DNA of 64,000 bases from Nicotiana tabacum (GCF_000715075.1 NC_134097.1:65939190-66003189); one strand, 5' to 3'. Shown: positions 34,190 through 45,510, counted from the stretch's first letter. The notes: generated by a model not told the origin, from the sequence alone. Translations and numbers: made by a program.

Positions 34190-35250
34190 TTACGCAAGGG
34201 GAGCTTCTAAGATACTTCAGGATGTGCATGCTGGGACTTGTGGTCCACACATGAATGGTTTCGTCTTGGCTAAGAAGATACTCAGGGTAGGTTATTTTTA
34301 GATGACCATGGAGACCAATTTCATCCAGTATGTCCGCAAATGCTTTCAATGTCAAGTGCATGCCGATATGATAAAAGTGACGGCGAACGAGCTCAATGCA
34401 ACAATCTCACCTTGTCCATTAGTCGCCTGGGGAATGGATTTCATTTGTCTGATCGAGCCCACGGCTTCAAACGGAAAAATGTTTATTCTGGTAGCCATTG
34501 ATTACTTCACAAAATGAGTAGAAACTGCATCTTACAAAGATGTGACCAAGAATTGTTTGTCAAGGATCGAATTGTTTGACGATTCGATGTTCATGAATCC
34601 ATTGTCACAGATAATGCCACCAATCTCAACAGTGATCTGATGAAATCTATGTGTGAAACTTTCAAAATCAAGCACAAGAATTCTACAGACCTCAGATGAA
34701 TGGAGTCGTAGAAGCCGCCAAGAAAAAAATCAAGAAGATACTAAGGAAGATGGTAGAGAACCACAAATAGTGGCATGAGAAGTTACCCTTTCCTTTGTTG
34801 GGGTATCGCACCACGGTTCGCACATCAACCGGGGCAATGCCCTACATGCTAGTTTATGGTACCGAGGCTGTCATCCCAGCGGAAGTGGAGATTCTTTCTT
34901 TAAGAATCATACAGGAAGCTGAACTCAGCGATGCAGAGTGGATAAGGAGGTGATATGAGCAATTGGACCTTATCAATGGAAAGAGGATGAACTCAGTATG
35001 TCACGGCCAACTTTATCAGAACAGAATGTCCAAAGCTTTCAACAAAAGGGTCAAACCAAGACAGTTCACACTAGGGCACCTAGTATTGAAAAAAATCTTC
35101 CCGCATCAGGAAGAAGCCAAAGGGAAATTCTCTCCCAACTAGCAAGGTCCGTATATGGTTCACAGTGTACTAATAGGAGGAGCACTCATACTTGCAGAAA
35201 TGGATGGAGAAATCTGGCCAAAACCAATCATTTCAGACGCAGTCAATAGA
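34190..35250 (+). pseudogene. pol: Ogre integrase (degenerate)
   Basis: H-H-C-C zinc domain at about 34216-34360 (DVHAGTCGPHMNG ... KCFQCQVHAD). Catalytic core: first Asp in WGMDFICLIEP (about 34428), second in a VTDNATNLNSDLM word (about 34607-34640), Glu in QMNGVVEAAKKKIKKILRK (about 34690-34747). Then YRTTVRTSTGAMPYMLVYGTE, AVIPAEVEI, and the C-terminal KVKPRQF/LVLKKIFPHQEEAKG-type tail to about 35260. Frameshifts and stops are numerous (34515, 34762, 34954, 35140). Tat-type, with no chromodomain. Confidence 0.8.
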
Positions 35251-35259
35251 TACTATGCT

Positions 35260-35998
35260 TAGATTATGTACATTTCCTCATTTGATGTAATTGAACTACG
35301 CTTGATCTGATTCCCGTTTAAGAGGGGATACGTAGGCAGCCTTATGGGTTCGGTCATATCATAATAAAATTTTCATTTCCCCCAAGAGCAGAAACTATGG
35401 CAGAATTTTTAGGAGGATCCTCAAAATTCTGGAGCAAGTCCAGCCAGTGCCAACATGTGTCAGACAGTCAGGAAACTGGGGCAGAATTTAGAAAAGGATT
35501 CTCAAAATTCCGAAGAAGGTTCGGCAAGATTCATTTTCCACAAACGGTCAAAGATCATCCACCAAACTAGGGCAGAATTTTTAGTAGGACCCTCAAAACT
35601 CCAATATGAGAGAGCTGCAATGCCTTCGAGATGTGTTATAGTCACTAGTTTGTCCAAAATTACTTGATATATCAATACATTTCCAAAACAACTCTATTTT
35701 TATCAATAATTGCATATTTTTGAAAATTCTATTTCCATAACAGTCAGGTGTCACCCAGGGGAACTAGAAAGGCTTTCAGAACGGAGCAAAGCTAAGCCAG
35801 CCGACAGGAGCACGAACCAACCTTCCCCCTACAAAACTTACAATTTTTCTTTGAACATAGGCACATTTGACGTAATGATAGCATTCGCAAAACATGTATA
35901 CACAAAGATAATTCACTATCAATCAGGCCATCAGACACCGAATATATCTCCAGCTAAGACATATACTACTCTTATTTACTATTTGCTCTCTGCATGAG
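35260..35998 (+). other. Ogre region after integrase
   Basis: Non-coding. Three spaced imperfect copies of the theme 'ggcagaattTt(a)gga..(c/t)CTCAAAA(t/c)tc(c/t)' occur at about 35398-35431, 35471-35512 and 35570-35602. They resemble the spacer after pol in Ogre elements. No gene is seen. Confidence 0.5.
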
Positions 35999-36699
35999 GC
36001 TAATCTCTGTCTCCCTATTTGCATGAGTCTAATCCTTGACTCCATGAGGCTAATCCCTACCTCCGTACCTACATGAGGCTGATCCTTGCCTCCCTATTTG
36101 CATGAGACTAATCCATGACTCCACATTTACATGAGGCTAATCCTCGCCTCCCTATTTGCATGAGTCTAATCCCTGACTCCACATTTGCATGAGGCTAATC
36201 CTTGCCTCCCTATTTGCATGAGTTTAATCCATGACTCTATGAGGCTAATCCCTGCCTCCATATTTGCATGAGGATAATCCTTGCCTCCCTATCTACATGA
36301 GTCTAATCCTTGACTCCGTGAGGCTAATTCCTGCCTTCACATTTGCATGAGGCTAATCCTTGTCTCCCCATTTGCATTAGTCAAATCCTTGACTCCATGA
36401 GGCTAATCTCTGCCTCCCTATACTTGTATGCGGCTAATCCCTGCCTCCCTATTTGCATGAGTCTAATCCCTGGCTCCATACTTGCATAAGGTTAATCCCT
36501 GCCTCCCTATTTGCATAAGTCTAATCCTTAACTCCATACTTGCATGAGGCTAATCTCTGCCTCCCTACTTGCATGAGTCTAATCCTTGACTCCATACTCG
36601 CATAAGGTTAATCCCTGCCTCCCTACTTGCACAAATCTAATCCTTGACTCCCTATTTGCATCAGTCTAATCCTTGACTCCGTACTTGCATGAGGCTAAT
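35999..36699 (+). repeat. Ogre tandem hairpin array (left part)
   Basis: About 26 degenerate units of roughly 19-31 bp, of two types: GAGGC-TAATCCTT-GCCTC and GAGTC-TAATCCTT-GACTC, separated by a linker like 'cctatttgcat'. In each type the 5-base arms pair. The array is cut after CTAAT (36695-36699) by element C and continues at 48475-48530. It lies between pol and the 3' LTR, a zone where Ogre and related elements often carry tandem repeats. Confidence 0.85.
36695..36699 (+). other. Target-site duplication of element C, left copy
   Basis: CTAAT here is repeated at 48475-48479 directly after the 3' LTR. Joining the flanks restores a normal repeat unit of the Ogre array. Confidence 0.85.
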
Positions 36700-37329
36700 T
36701 GTATGCAGTGAAATCAGGGGATCTATTTCCCACTATTAAAGTACATTCGGAAAGTCATGACAGTATCTCGAGGTTATGGGATCACGATCGAGCTTCCTTT
36801 ATCGAGGATCATTCGCGAACCAGCAGAGATTCCGAGGATAAGGATGTCGCTAGCGACCCGATGAAGGTTTCGAGGATGGGGAATTCCCGAGGCAGGCGGC
36901 TAGACTCAGCAAACTCTAGTACCTTGCCTCGCCATCCCATCCCCGTATCTTTACATTTAATGCAATCTATCTCTCTCTCTCTCTCTTTCTTTCTAACTTG
37001 CTCGTTCTCTTACTTGTTCTTCACTATATTGCTCAATACCGGTCTTAAAGAGCCGTGCTTAATTGTATCCTTAATTGTTATCCCATTCCCGGCTTCCCCC
37101 GATAGCTCAAGCTCGACTCGAATCTTGACCCTGAGGTCCCTATCGACCGGTTCTGCATCCGGGAAACAAGCCCCTTCGGTTTGATTACTGCCTCATTTTA
37201 GCTTGCACTTCATCGTTAAACTTCACGTTCTTAGCATCATCTGCTCTAACAACTAGATCGAGAATAGATCATGTATTTTTAGAATCCCATTTAAAAATTT
37301 AATTGTTGTTACCATTTTCACGGTAAACA
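36700..37329 (+). repeat. 5' LTR of element C (promoter deleted)
   Basis: TGTATGCAGTG...GGTAAACA. Relative to the 3' LTR it lacks 91 bp (equivalent of 47985-48075) and 35 bp (equivalent of 48121-48155). The first gap removes the TATA box. Both gaps lie between short direct repeats (TGCA and TTCTC). A (TC)n run lies at about 36967-36993. Confidence 0.9.
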
Positions 37330-37332
37330 ATT

Positions 37333-37350
37333 TGGTGCCCACCGTGGGGC
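37333..37350 (+). other. Primer-binding site of element C (tRNA-Lys type)
   Basis: TGGTGCCCACCGTGGGGC is the complement of the tRNA-Lys 3' end with a single T-for-C change at the fourth base. Element A has a different single change. Confidence 0.8.
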
Positions 37351-37449
37351 TAAAAATAATAGTGATTATTTTCTTGTTGGTTTCATTGCACAAATACACA
37401 TTATCTTTCACACTTTTTCTTGTTCAAGATCCTTTGATTTTAGGTCAAA

Positions 37450-38946
37450 ATGTTTGGCTCGGTAAACGGAGTTGAAAACGACAACCTCCAAAATCATGGG
37501 GAAAATGGTGTGGTTGTCCCGGCCACTGGAGCACCTCCACAGAATCCTGATATCGCACCCGGACCAATCCTAGTGGACGCAAATTCGCAGGACGCACAAC
37601 AAGTCGACGAAACTTCTCATACCAACAGGAGCATACGACACAACGACCAAAAGGAAGCTAAAAACCCCAGCCCAGGAAGAACAGGAAGCTAGTCTTCATG
37701 TTATTTTTGAAATGTTGCAGGCATAGCAACTGGCCATTGCTTAGTTGCAAAGCCATCCGAGAACCCCCAGCACAACGGCACCAGCGATAGCTCCCCCCAC
37801 TGAGCGAGTACTCGAAAGGTCAAGAAACAACGGGTCAGTGGCTGACCCAGCCATAGTAAAGATGCACGACGACCTCACCAAAAGGATCGAATTAGGTGAG
37901 AGAATGATTGCAGCTAACGATAAAAAGGTCGAGACCTACAACTCTAGGGTGGATCAGATCCCGGGAGCACCCCCGGTCCTAAAAGGTTTGGATTTGAAGA
38001 AGTTCATACAGAGGCCATTCCCCGAGGAAACGGCCCCAAAGCCTATTCCTAAAAAGTTCAAAATGCCAGAACTCCCTAAGTACTACGGTACTGCCGACCC
38101 CAATGAACACGTTATCGCTTATACTTGTGTAGTAAAAGGTAACGATATAAAGAACGACGAGATTGAGTCTGTATTGCTGAAGAAATTCAGAGAAACGCTT
38201 TTGAAGGGGGACATGATGTGGTATCACAACTTGGAACCCAACTCCATAGATTCATTCAACATATTAGCTGACTCCTTCGTAAGAACGCACGCCGATGCCA
38301 TCAAGGTAGCAACAAGGCAGTCCGACGTGTTCAAGATTAAGCAAAGGGAGAATGAGATGCTGTGAGAGTTCATGTCTCGCTTCCAGATTGGAAAGGATGG
38401 AGCTGTCGTCGGTCTTCGATGACTGGGAAGTGCAGGCCTTCACCCAAGGCCTGAACGAACAAAGTTCAATGGCCTCGAAGCAGCTGAAGCAAAACCTGAT
38501 CGAATATCCGGCTGTGACATGGTCAGACGTCCACAACCAGTATCAGTCAAAGATTAGGGCCGAGGACGACCAGTTGGGAGCCCCTTTGGGCTCAGTGTAC
38601 CCAAACAGACTCCCAGTAAAAAAATCAAAACAAAACAAACAAAGATACCAGCCATATCTCGAAGATAGAAGGAACGCCCCGTGGCACAAGCTACCTCGCA
38701 ATGATCGGAGGGTAGATCAAGGATAGGAGCCTCGCGGGTTCATCAACAGAACCAGGTTCGATCGAAGCATAGTACCAACACTTATCGGGATACAACTTCA
38801 GCGTTGATGTGCCAGACAATGTGTTCTCCATTAGCAAGATCGGAGACGCCAGGTGGCCTAGACCCTTGCATTCAGATCCTTCCCACAGAAACTACAATTT
38901 GATTTGCGAGTTTCACAACTTGCGCGGGCACCGAACCGAAGATTGA
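37450..38946 (+). pseudogene. gag: gag of element C (lightly damaged)
   Basis: Start MFGSVNGVENDNLQNHG at 37450, first stop at 37690; the capsid part resumes at 37745. Core motifs: VETYNSRVDQIPGAPP, KKFIQRPFPEE, MPELPKYYGTADPNEHV, DEIESVLLKKFRETLLKGDMM, DSFNILADSFVRTHA. A TGA at 38363 and a shift follow, then in 38352-38726 the words DWEVQAFTQGLNEQSS and WSDVHNQYQSKIRAEDDQ. The zinc knuckle reads CEFHNLRGHRTED and then a stop at 38944 where the last Cys is expected. It is the only trans-usable structural gene on this element, and it is broken. Confidence 0.85.
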
Positions 38947-39835
38947 ACTTCTCAGTAGACATGCTAGAAATCAATCGCGAGAAGGATAGATGGCAAAGGG
39001 AAACAAAGTAGACAAGCCTCGACACGTCGTGCAAACGATCTTTTGACGATCACCCCAAACGCGTTCAAATAAATGACCATTAAACAACTGCCAAATAGAC
39101 GCCAGAACTCGAGAAGCGCCGTCACCACCGAGGTATAAGTGCCCCTCCCTCTTCCCATCTTCTACTTCACGATTACCCTTGTGCAATATAATAACCAAGA
39201 TAATCGAGACAATACCCCGCTCGAAGATTCTGAGGCTTCAGAACGCCTGTTCCACTCTTTTCTTTTGATTAGATTTTCTATCCCGAAATGGGTTTTCTAC
39301 CGGTAGGGGTTTTTAATGAGGCAGCACCGACGCACTTCCCAAAAAGGATCTAACAAGCCTACGGAACTTTCTCTACAACTGGCTCTCGCACCGGAAAATA
39401 ACGAACAAGACCCCAACGGGAATAATGCAACGGACCGAACGGTCCAAGGAGCTGCGCCCGCGTGGGGCGAGCTCGCAACAACAAAACGGCATGTATTTAC
39501 AGCATACATCTATGCCAAGCAATAAAGAATATCTTTCGGCATCTCATACTTCAGAAAGAGGAATTTTAACACGATTTTGGCAAATGCCTCTCCGCCGAAT
39601 GCATCCCGAGTTACTCGGAGACTTAGCATCAGCAATTCAACACCCACATGATCCTAGGGTTGAAATCCGAGCTCATGAAGCATCCACAAGGCAACTCCGA
39701 GCTCATGAGAAGCGGTCTTCAAGCATAAACAAACTCGATGACACGGAGACTGCAATTAATCGCCATTTGCTGGAAAACCCGAAACTGTAAGACCCCTAGT
39801 GGGCAGCCTCGGCATAACCAGATCTATTCTACATT
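38947..39835 (+). other. Element C junction: pol absent, non-coding
   Basis: Directly after the gag zinc-knuckle the sequence becomes non-coding. It contains text such as 'gggttttctaccggtaggggtttttaatgaggcagcaccga' (39288-39330), which I associate with the post-pol spacer of Retand-like elements. Short frames here (39425-39790 and others) have no family features. Pol is missing between about 38950 and 39250. Confidence 0.6.
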
Positions 39836-39839
39836 ACAC

Positions 39840-39974
39840 AAACTGTAAGACATCAACAGGCATGACAAACTGTAAGACATCAACAGGCATGACAAACTGT
39901 AAGACCTTAACAGGCATGACAAATTGAAAGACCTCAACAGGCATGACAAACTGTAAGACCTCAACAGGCATGAA
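39840..39974 (+). repeat. 27-bp tandem repeat, five units
   Basis: Units at 39840, 39867, 39894, 39921 and 39948, consensus AAACTGTAAGACctCAACAG followed by GCATGAC. The first two are identical and the others differ by 2-4 bases. 27 is a multiple of three, which produces an artefactual repeated minus-strand frame. Confidence 0.9.
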
Positions 39975-40436
39975 AATCCCGAAGTTTAGGCTATACGTCG
40001 CATTTGTAAGAATCCCTAAAGGGCATACCCTCAGTGTAGACACCTAAACTATCACTGGGATCAAAAGTAGCTATGGCCAATCACATATGACTTTGGTCAA
40101 AACGGCTGATACACCCAAATTAGCGCGATTCGGGGACGCCCGACCATCGCTAAACAAAATTACATGCCACTACTTTGAATATACTTCGGAAAGAACTAGT
40201 TAAAATAGTCTTCCCTCAACAGGCAAAAACGAGCTCCGACCATGTCGGCTCCAAATTACAAGAGCATCGATCTACTCGACCTACAAGCTATGAACCTTCT
40301 GAGGTGCTCAAAACATCGCAAATAATGACTTGAAATCGAGGTTCTTCTAGAACCGACGATAGGTCAGGCAAAAATATCTCAAAAGACCTTAACAAGCAGA
40401 AAACAAAGCCTACAAAAAAGCCCACGGGCAAAAACA

Positions 40437-40870
40437 ACGTAAAAGCCATTGTCGCAAGCTAAGCAAGCCTCCGGGCCACATTTTAAAAGGTCTCTATGAC
40501 TAAACAGCGTAAGCGCCATTGTCGCCAGCTAAAAAATTGACAACTTAAGGATTAAAATGAGATCGAATCGTAACCCGATTCGGAGATCGAATCCAAAATA
40601 GTTAACTATACAAGCCTCCAGGCCACATATTGAAAGGTCTCAATGACCGAAACAGTGTAAGAGGCACTATCGCAATTCTAAAACCAAAGATACTTGAGGG
40701 TCAATTAAAGCTCAAGTCGTAATGCGACTCGGAGACTGGGCTCGAAATAGCTAAACCGTAGTATACCTAAGGGCATGGAACAAATGCCATCATCGCCAGC
40801 CCAAACAAACACAAAACTCGGGGGTATATTAAGCTCGAGTCGGATCCCGACTCAGAGACTAAACCTGAAG
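40437..40870 (+). repeat. Degenerate repeats with hairpins, element C
   Basis: Three loose units of about 120-170 bp share 'caagcctcc(g/a)ggccacat', 'gtaag(c/a)gccattgtcgc' and a short palindrome. The palindromes are CGAATCG...CGATTCG (40564-40582), AGTCG...CGACT (40715-40729) and GAGTCGG...CCGACTC (40837-40853). Non-coding. Confidence 0.65.
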
Positions 40871-41085
40871 ACGGTTAAAGCATGTAAGCCTAATGAAAAT
40901 CCGGGATCCAATCGACCCAATTGAGACTCCAACGAGCAGAAATAAAGAAGATACAAATTGCGGGGTTCCCCTTCTTATTTCTACGTATTGATGACGAAGT
41001 GCAATCTTAGTCTGCGTCATATAGTGAAAGTTATATATACGCAACAAAGAAGCCAGGAAATATTCGTTCCCCATTTTCCCAGCAG

Positions 41086-42897
41086 CTATGGTCCGGCGGT
41101 CTCCTCCTCATCGTCCTCAGCATCGGACATCAGGAACTTGGCATCGAACTCCTCTCCTTTGGCTTGTTCGATCTCCCCCGAAATATCAAATCCTCTGGCG
41201 TAAATCTTCTCGAGGATTTCCCTTAGGTATCTGCACCTCTCGTACTCCCTACTATTGTTTTCACGATCGAGGGTCTTCTTCATCTCAGCCTTAACAGCGG
41301 CAGCGCTCCTTGAATGAGCTGCCATTTTCTGCCTCGGCCTGGTGTTATTCATTACAAACTCGGCCCAGACATTCACCAACTCAGTTTTTGCCCTTGACAG
41401 CTCAGATGAGAGTCCTGCGATCATCTTCACCTGAGCGGAATGATTTGCATGTGCGGCCTGAATTTGTGCCTCAAGAACGGATGCCACAGCCTGAGCCCTC
41501 TCTTTGGCCTCAGAATGAGCACTAATATGCATTTGCAGCTCAGTAAATCCACGTTTGACTTTGCCAACCTTGCCCCAGAGTTGTTCCAGCTCATCTGCCA
41601 TATCTTTCAACTAAAACGGCAACACATCAAAGACGGTAGGACAAAAAAAGGAACGCAGGCTAGTGCAAAATGCAGAATACCTAATTCTCCAAGAGGGCCT
41701 CCCAGGCACAGTTGCGGTCCACCTCACGCCTTAAAGAAACAAGTTCGCTTTCCTTCGTCTCACAAAGAAGTTTGAGGGATTTTTCCCTATCTCTCAACGA
41801 AAGGAGTGCAGGGCCAGAACATCCTTACCGCAGCCAAAACTTACCATAAGGCCAAAACGTTGAGCCTCATCGAAGGCCGAAGTAATGTCCGATGGTGCAC
41901 AAATCTCAGAAGCTTGCTGGCCAACCGAATCGCTTCCCCTTAACCGATGTGGATAAGTCACCTCACCACAAGCCTTCTCGCAACCCATAACACCTTTCCT
42001 TTTACCGGTGCTCCTTGATCCTGGGGCCAACAATCTCTGATCTTCCCTCGGGGAACCGAGTCTCGCCTCAAATGAACTCCTGGCACCTTTGGCAGATGAA
42101 TCAGATGAATCAGCAAAAGGAAGTCGTCCCTAAAAAAAAGGGGGGAAGCCAGGCACCTACCATATTGCTTTGCCTCCCATTTCCCTTTTAAAAGTTCTCG
42201 CCATCGGCACCTATTGTAAGTCCAGCAAGCTGCCAGCTATGAGACCATTCGGCTAAATCAGGGACCTCGACGGGCAACTAATAAGTTGTTATAAACAAAG
42301 AACAGGAAGACATTGTTATAGGGCCAACCTCATATGAAGAAAAAGATAGTTCGAACAGAGCGCTTACGTGTGGAGTTCCATTTCTCAAGAAACGGTAAAA
42401 ATTCTCTAGGGATAATGTCGGTCGTCCAGATTCGAACGAGCTAACTCATCCTTCCACGGTCCTTATCCTCCTCACTGTTGATTGCAGGGGCTCGGGTGGA
42501 CCTACGCTGAAGAGCAATCATGCCCTTATAACGCAATGGCCGGTACAACCTTATGAGGTGGCTGAGGGTAAATTCTATCCCGACCTTGTCAGCAAAATAT
42601 CTCATCGACTGCACTATCCTCCAAAGAAAGGGATGAACCTGAGCCAACGTTACTTGATATCTTCTATAAAAATCAAGCACGACTCGGCCCAGGGAACCCG
42701 ACACAAGAATGTGGATATACACGCTCAAGAATCCCTCAACATATGTCATGACGCTCTCCTCGGGGGAAGTTACTTCCATAATCGCGCCTTACTCCCATCC
42801 GCATTCTCCCCTGATCATCTCGAGGTTCTCCTTCTTCACCGATGAAATAATCCTTGATACATGCTCTCGATGTCCCAGAACATTAGGAGGCTTCCCT
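41086..42897 (-). pseudogene. Antisense accessory gene, module 3 (element C)
   Basis: Read right to left. N-terminal part near 42897-42788 (HREHVSRIISSVKKENLEMI). Mobile-domain-like part 42779-42441 (YVEGFLSVYIHILVSGSL, RYQVTLAQVHPFLWRIVQSM, FTLSHLIRLYRP). Intron 42278-42367 (90 bp; donor GTAAGC, acceptor TTAG). Further exon pieces lead to a long coiled-coil 41610-41086 (MADELEQLWGKVGKVKRGF to EGEEFDAKFLM-type acidic end, stop at 41086). Frames are broken by several stops. Function is unknown; the protein class resembles plant-mobile-domain/coiled-coil ORFs of Tat elements. Confidence 0.7.
42278..42367 (-). other. Predicted intron, antisense module 3
   Basis: On the minus strand, donor GTAAGCGCTC at 42367 and acceptor ...TTATTAG at 42278. 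It is AT-rich with stops in all frames, between a mobile-domain exon ending FLRNGT-like text and an exon starting LPVEVPDLAEW. The same intron occurs at 43811-43899 in module 2. Confidence 0.55.
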
Positions 42898-43016
42898 CTT
42901 TTATATTTATATGCATCTGCAGTCCATTCCACACTTTTACGGGTCCGCACGCATGTACGATTATGATAGGAACACAGCAACTTCAATTGCCAATTCTAAC
43001 TTCCAACTTCTCGATA
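42898..43016. other. Unduplicated 119-bp segment between modules 3 and 2
   Basis: Separates the two copies of the duplicated block (41477-42897 and 43017-44427). It contains no recognisable module sequence. Confidence 0.55.
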
Positions 43017-44968
43017 ACGGATGCCACAGCCTGAGCCCTCTCTTTGGCTTTGGAATAGGCACTAATATGCATTTGCAGCCCAGTAAATCCACGTTTGGCT
43101 TTGCTAACCTCGCCCCAGAGTTGTACCAGCTCATCCGCCTTATCTTTCAACTGAAACAGCAACACATCAAAGATGGCAGGACAAAAAAAGGAACACAGGC
43201 TAGTGCGAAATGCAGAATACCTATTTCTCCAAGAGGGCCTCTCGGGCGCAACTGTGGTCCACCTCACGCCGTAAAGAAATGAGCTCGCTTTCCTTCATCG
43301 CACAGAGAAGTTTGAGGGATTTTTCCCTATCTCGCAACGAAAGGAGTGCAGGGCAAAAACATCCTTACCGCGGCCAAAACTCACTACAAGGCCAAAACAT
43401 TGAGCCTCGTTCGAAGGTCGAAGCAACGTCCAATGGTGCACCAATCCCGGAAGCTTTCTGGCCAACCGAATCGCTTCCCCTTAACCGATGTGGATAAGTC
43501 ACCTCACCACAAGCCTTCTCGTATCCCGGAGCACCTTTCCTTTTACCGGTGCTCCTTGATCCCGGGGCCAACAATCTCTGATCTTCCCTCGGGGAACCGA
43601 GTCTCGCCTCAAATGAACTCCTGGCACCTTTGGCAGATGAATCAGCAAAAAGGAAGTCGTCCCTAAAAAGGGGGTGGACGCCAGGCGCCTACCATATTGC
43701 TTTGCCTCCCATCTCCCTTTTAAAAGATCTCGCCACCGGCGCCTATTGTAAGTCCAGCAAGCTACTAACTGCGAGACCATTCGGCTAAATCAGGGACCTT
43801 GCCGGGCAACTAATGAGTTGTTATAAACAAAGAACAGGAAGATATCGTTATGGGGCCAACCTTATATGAAGAAAAAGACAGTTCGAACAGAGCGCTTACG
43901 TGTGGAGTTCCATTTCTCAAGAAACGGTAAAAATTCTCCAGGGATAATGTCGGTCGTCCAGATTCGAACGAGCTGACTCATCCTTCCACGGTCCTTATCC
44001 TCCTCACTGTCAATTGCAGGGGCTCGGGTGGACCTACGCTGAAGAGCAATCAGGCCCCTATAACGCATTGGCCGGTACAACCTTATGAGGTGACTGAGGG
44101 TAAATTCTATCCCGACCTTGTCAGCAAAATATCTCATCGACTGCACTATCCTCCAAAGAAAGGGATGAACCTGAGCCAACGTTACTTGATATCTTCTACA
44201 AAAATCAAGCACAACCCGGTCTAGGGAACCCGGCACAAGAACGTAGATATACACGCTCAAGAATCCCTCAACATATGTCATGACGCTCTCCTCGGGGGAA
44301 GGTACTTGTAGAATTGCGCCTTACTCCCATCAGCATTCTCCCCTGATCATCTCGAGGTTCTCCTTCTTCACCGATGAAATAATCCTCGATACATGATCTC
44401 GATGTCCCGGAATATTAGGAGGCTTCCCCGATGTGACGGCCCTCTTCGAGGCAGGGTACCCCGAGCCTCGCTCTCCTGGTATCAGGGGCGAGCCGCTGGC
44501 GCCAAACGAAGGTGGAACATAGGAGGGACTCCCCTTCGTCCAAGGATCAGGTGTCCAAGCAGTGGCCATAACGACGGCAGAATAAAGAGAAGAAGAGGAA
44601 GATCCAGGCAAAAAACATTCTGAAGCAAAAGAGCAGAAGGACTGGCACAAAGAGCCAGGCTCTGCAGAGGAGATAGGCTTATCAAAGACTAAAAAATCGC
44701 CGCTTGAAGGGTGGGTAAACAAATATATAGGGGCTAAGCGACAACTGCTCATTTGCCCAAGAAGGCCAATTAATTCTAGTTGCGTTAACGTCACCTTCTC
44801 CTTGGGGAGTGCACTGGCAGAATCATTCCAGGCTCCCACATAACTCATAAAACCAAGGGACCTCGGTACATGGCTAGTCTTGGGGACCCCGGTCTGTCCT
44901 ACAAAAAGGCTCCAAAGGGCCAATTCCAGAACGCAAAAACATAAAAGAAGAGAAAGAGAAAGCAGCAA
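42983..44968 (-). pseudogene. Antisense accessory gene, module 2 (element C)
   Basis: Read right to left. A likely start near 44570 (MATAWTPDPWTKGSPSYV) inside the open frame 44968-44330, continuing PPNIPGHRDHVSRIISSVKK. Mobile-domain-like exon 44281-43862 (YVEGFLSVYIYVLVPGSL, VTLAQVHPFLWRIVQSM, EEDKDRGRMSQLVRIWTTD). Intron 43811-43899, then an exon in 43780-43499 (LVACWTYNRRRWRDLLKG) and a coiled-coil start 43267-42983 (LKDKADELVQLWGEVSKAKR). The coiled-coil is cut at about 43017, the duplication edge, so this module lacks its C-terminus. Confidence 0.7.
43811..43899 (-). other. Predicted intron, antisense module 2
   Basis: Minus-strand donor GTAAGCGCTC at 43899 and acceptor CTCATTAG at 43811, 89 bp. 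It is equivalent in place and sequence to the module-3 intron. Confidence 0.55.
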
Positions 44969-45510
44969 GAAGGGCCGATAGAATAAAAGTTCCTTTCATA
45001 CATTGACAAAAAGGAAAAATGTCTTAACACTATTCGTTTCCCAGGAGGGGAACACATGAAACAAAAAAGAAGGCATACAAAAAGGGCTCGAAGACTACCC
45101 CTGCCACTATCATCTTCACCCCCATCAGGGGCAATCAAGAGCGCTAGTCTTCCCTTCGCCGCACGAGCCTCCTCCAGGTCGGCAGACAGCTCGAAATCTT
45201 TGGCCTCGAGTTCTTCCAGGATCTCCCTCTTTGCCTCCGCTTTGGCATGTTTGACAGCTCGGATCAGTTTTTGCTCGGCCTCCAGGGATATGTCACGAAC
45301 CATTGTATGCTTTGTGGCCGCATCCTCCTTATAAGTGGCAGCATCTTGTTTGGCCTCAGACTTAGCCATGGCCAAAGTAACAATCTCCCTGCAAGTGTCC
45401 GAGAGAAGATCTCGGGATGTTAACAATTCCCTGGCCACAATCTCATTTTGCTCTTTCAGCCCGGAGATCTCCGCTTCCAACTGACTAATCCGCAAGCTAC
45501 TCTGCTCGAC

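Noticed and set aside
31858..35250. Endogenous pararetrovirus (caulimovirid) instead of a retrotransposon
   Set aside because: Integrase, tRNA-primer site after an LTR, dual RNase H and paired LTRs are present; no movement protein was seen.
35999..36699. CRISPR-like array
   Set aside because: Repeat units are degenerate and the spacers are the same linker words, not unique. Eukaryotic retrotransposon context; a tandem repeat.
39834..40043. Minus-strand frame with repeated MPVEVLQFV units
   Set aside because: Artefact of the 27-bp tandem repeat; no start context or flank support.
41440..41775. Plus-strand frames across 41000-46500
   Set aside because: They are opposite the antisense genes, whose minus-strand reading has coiled-coil and mobile-domain text and consistent introns.
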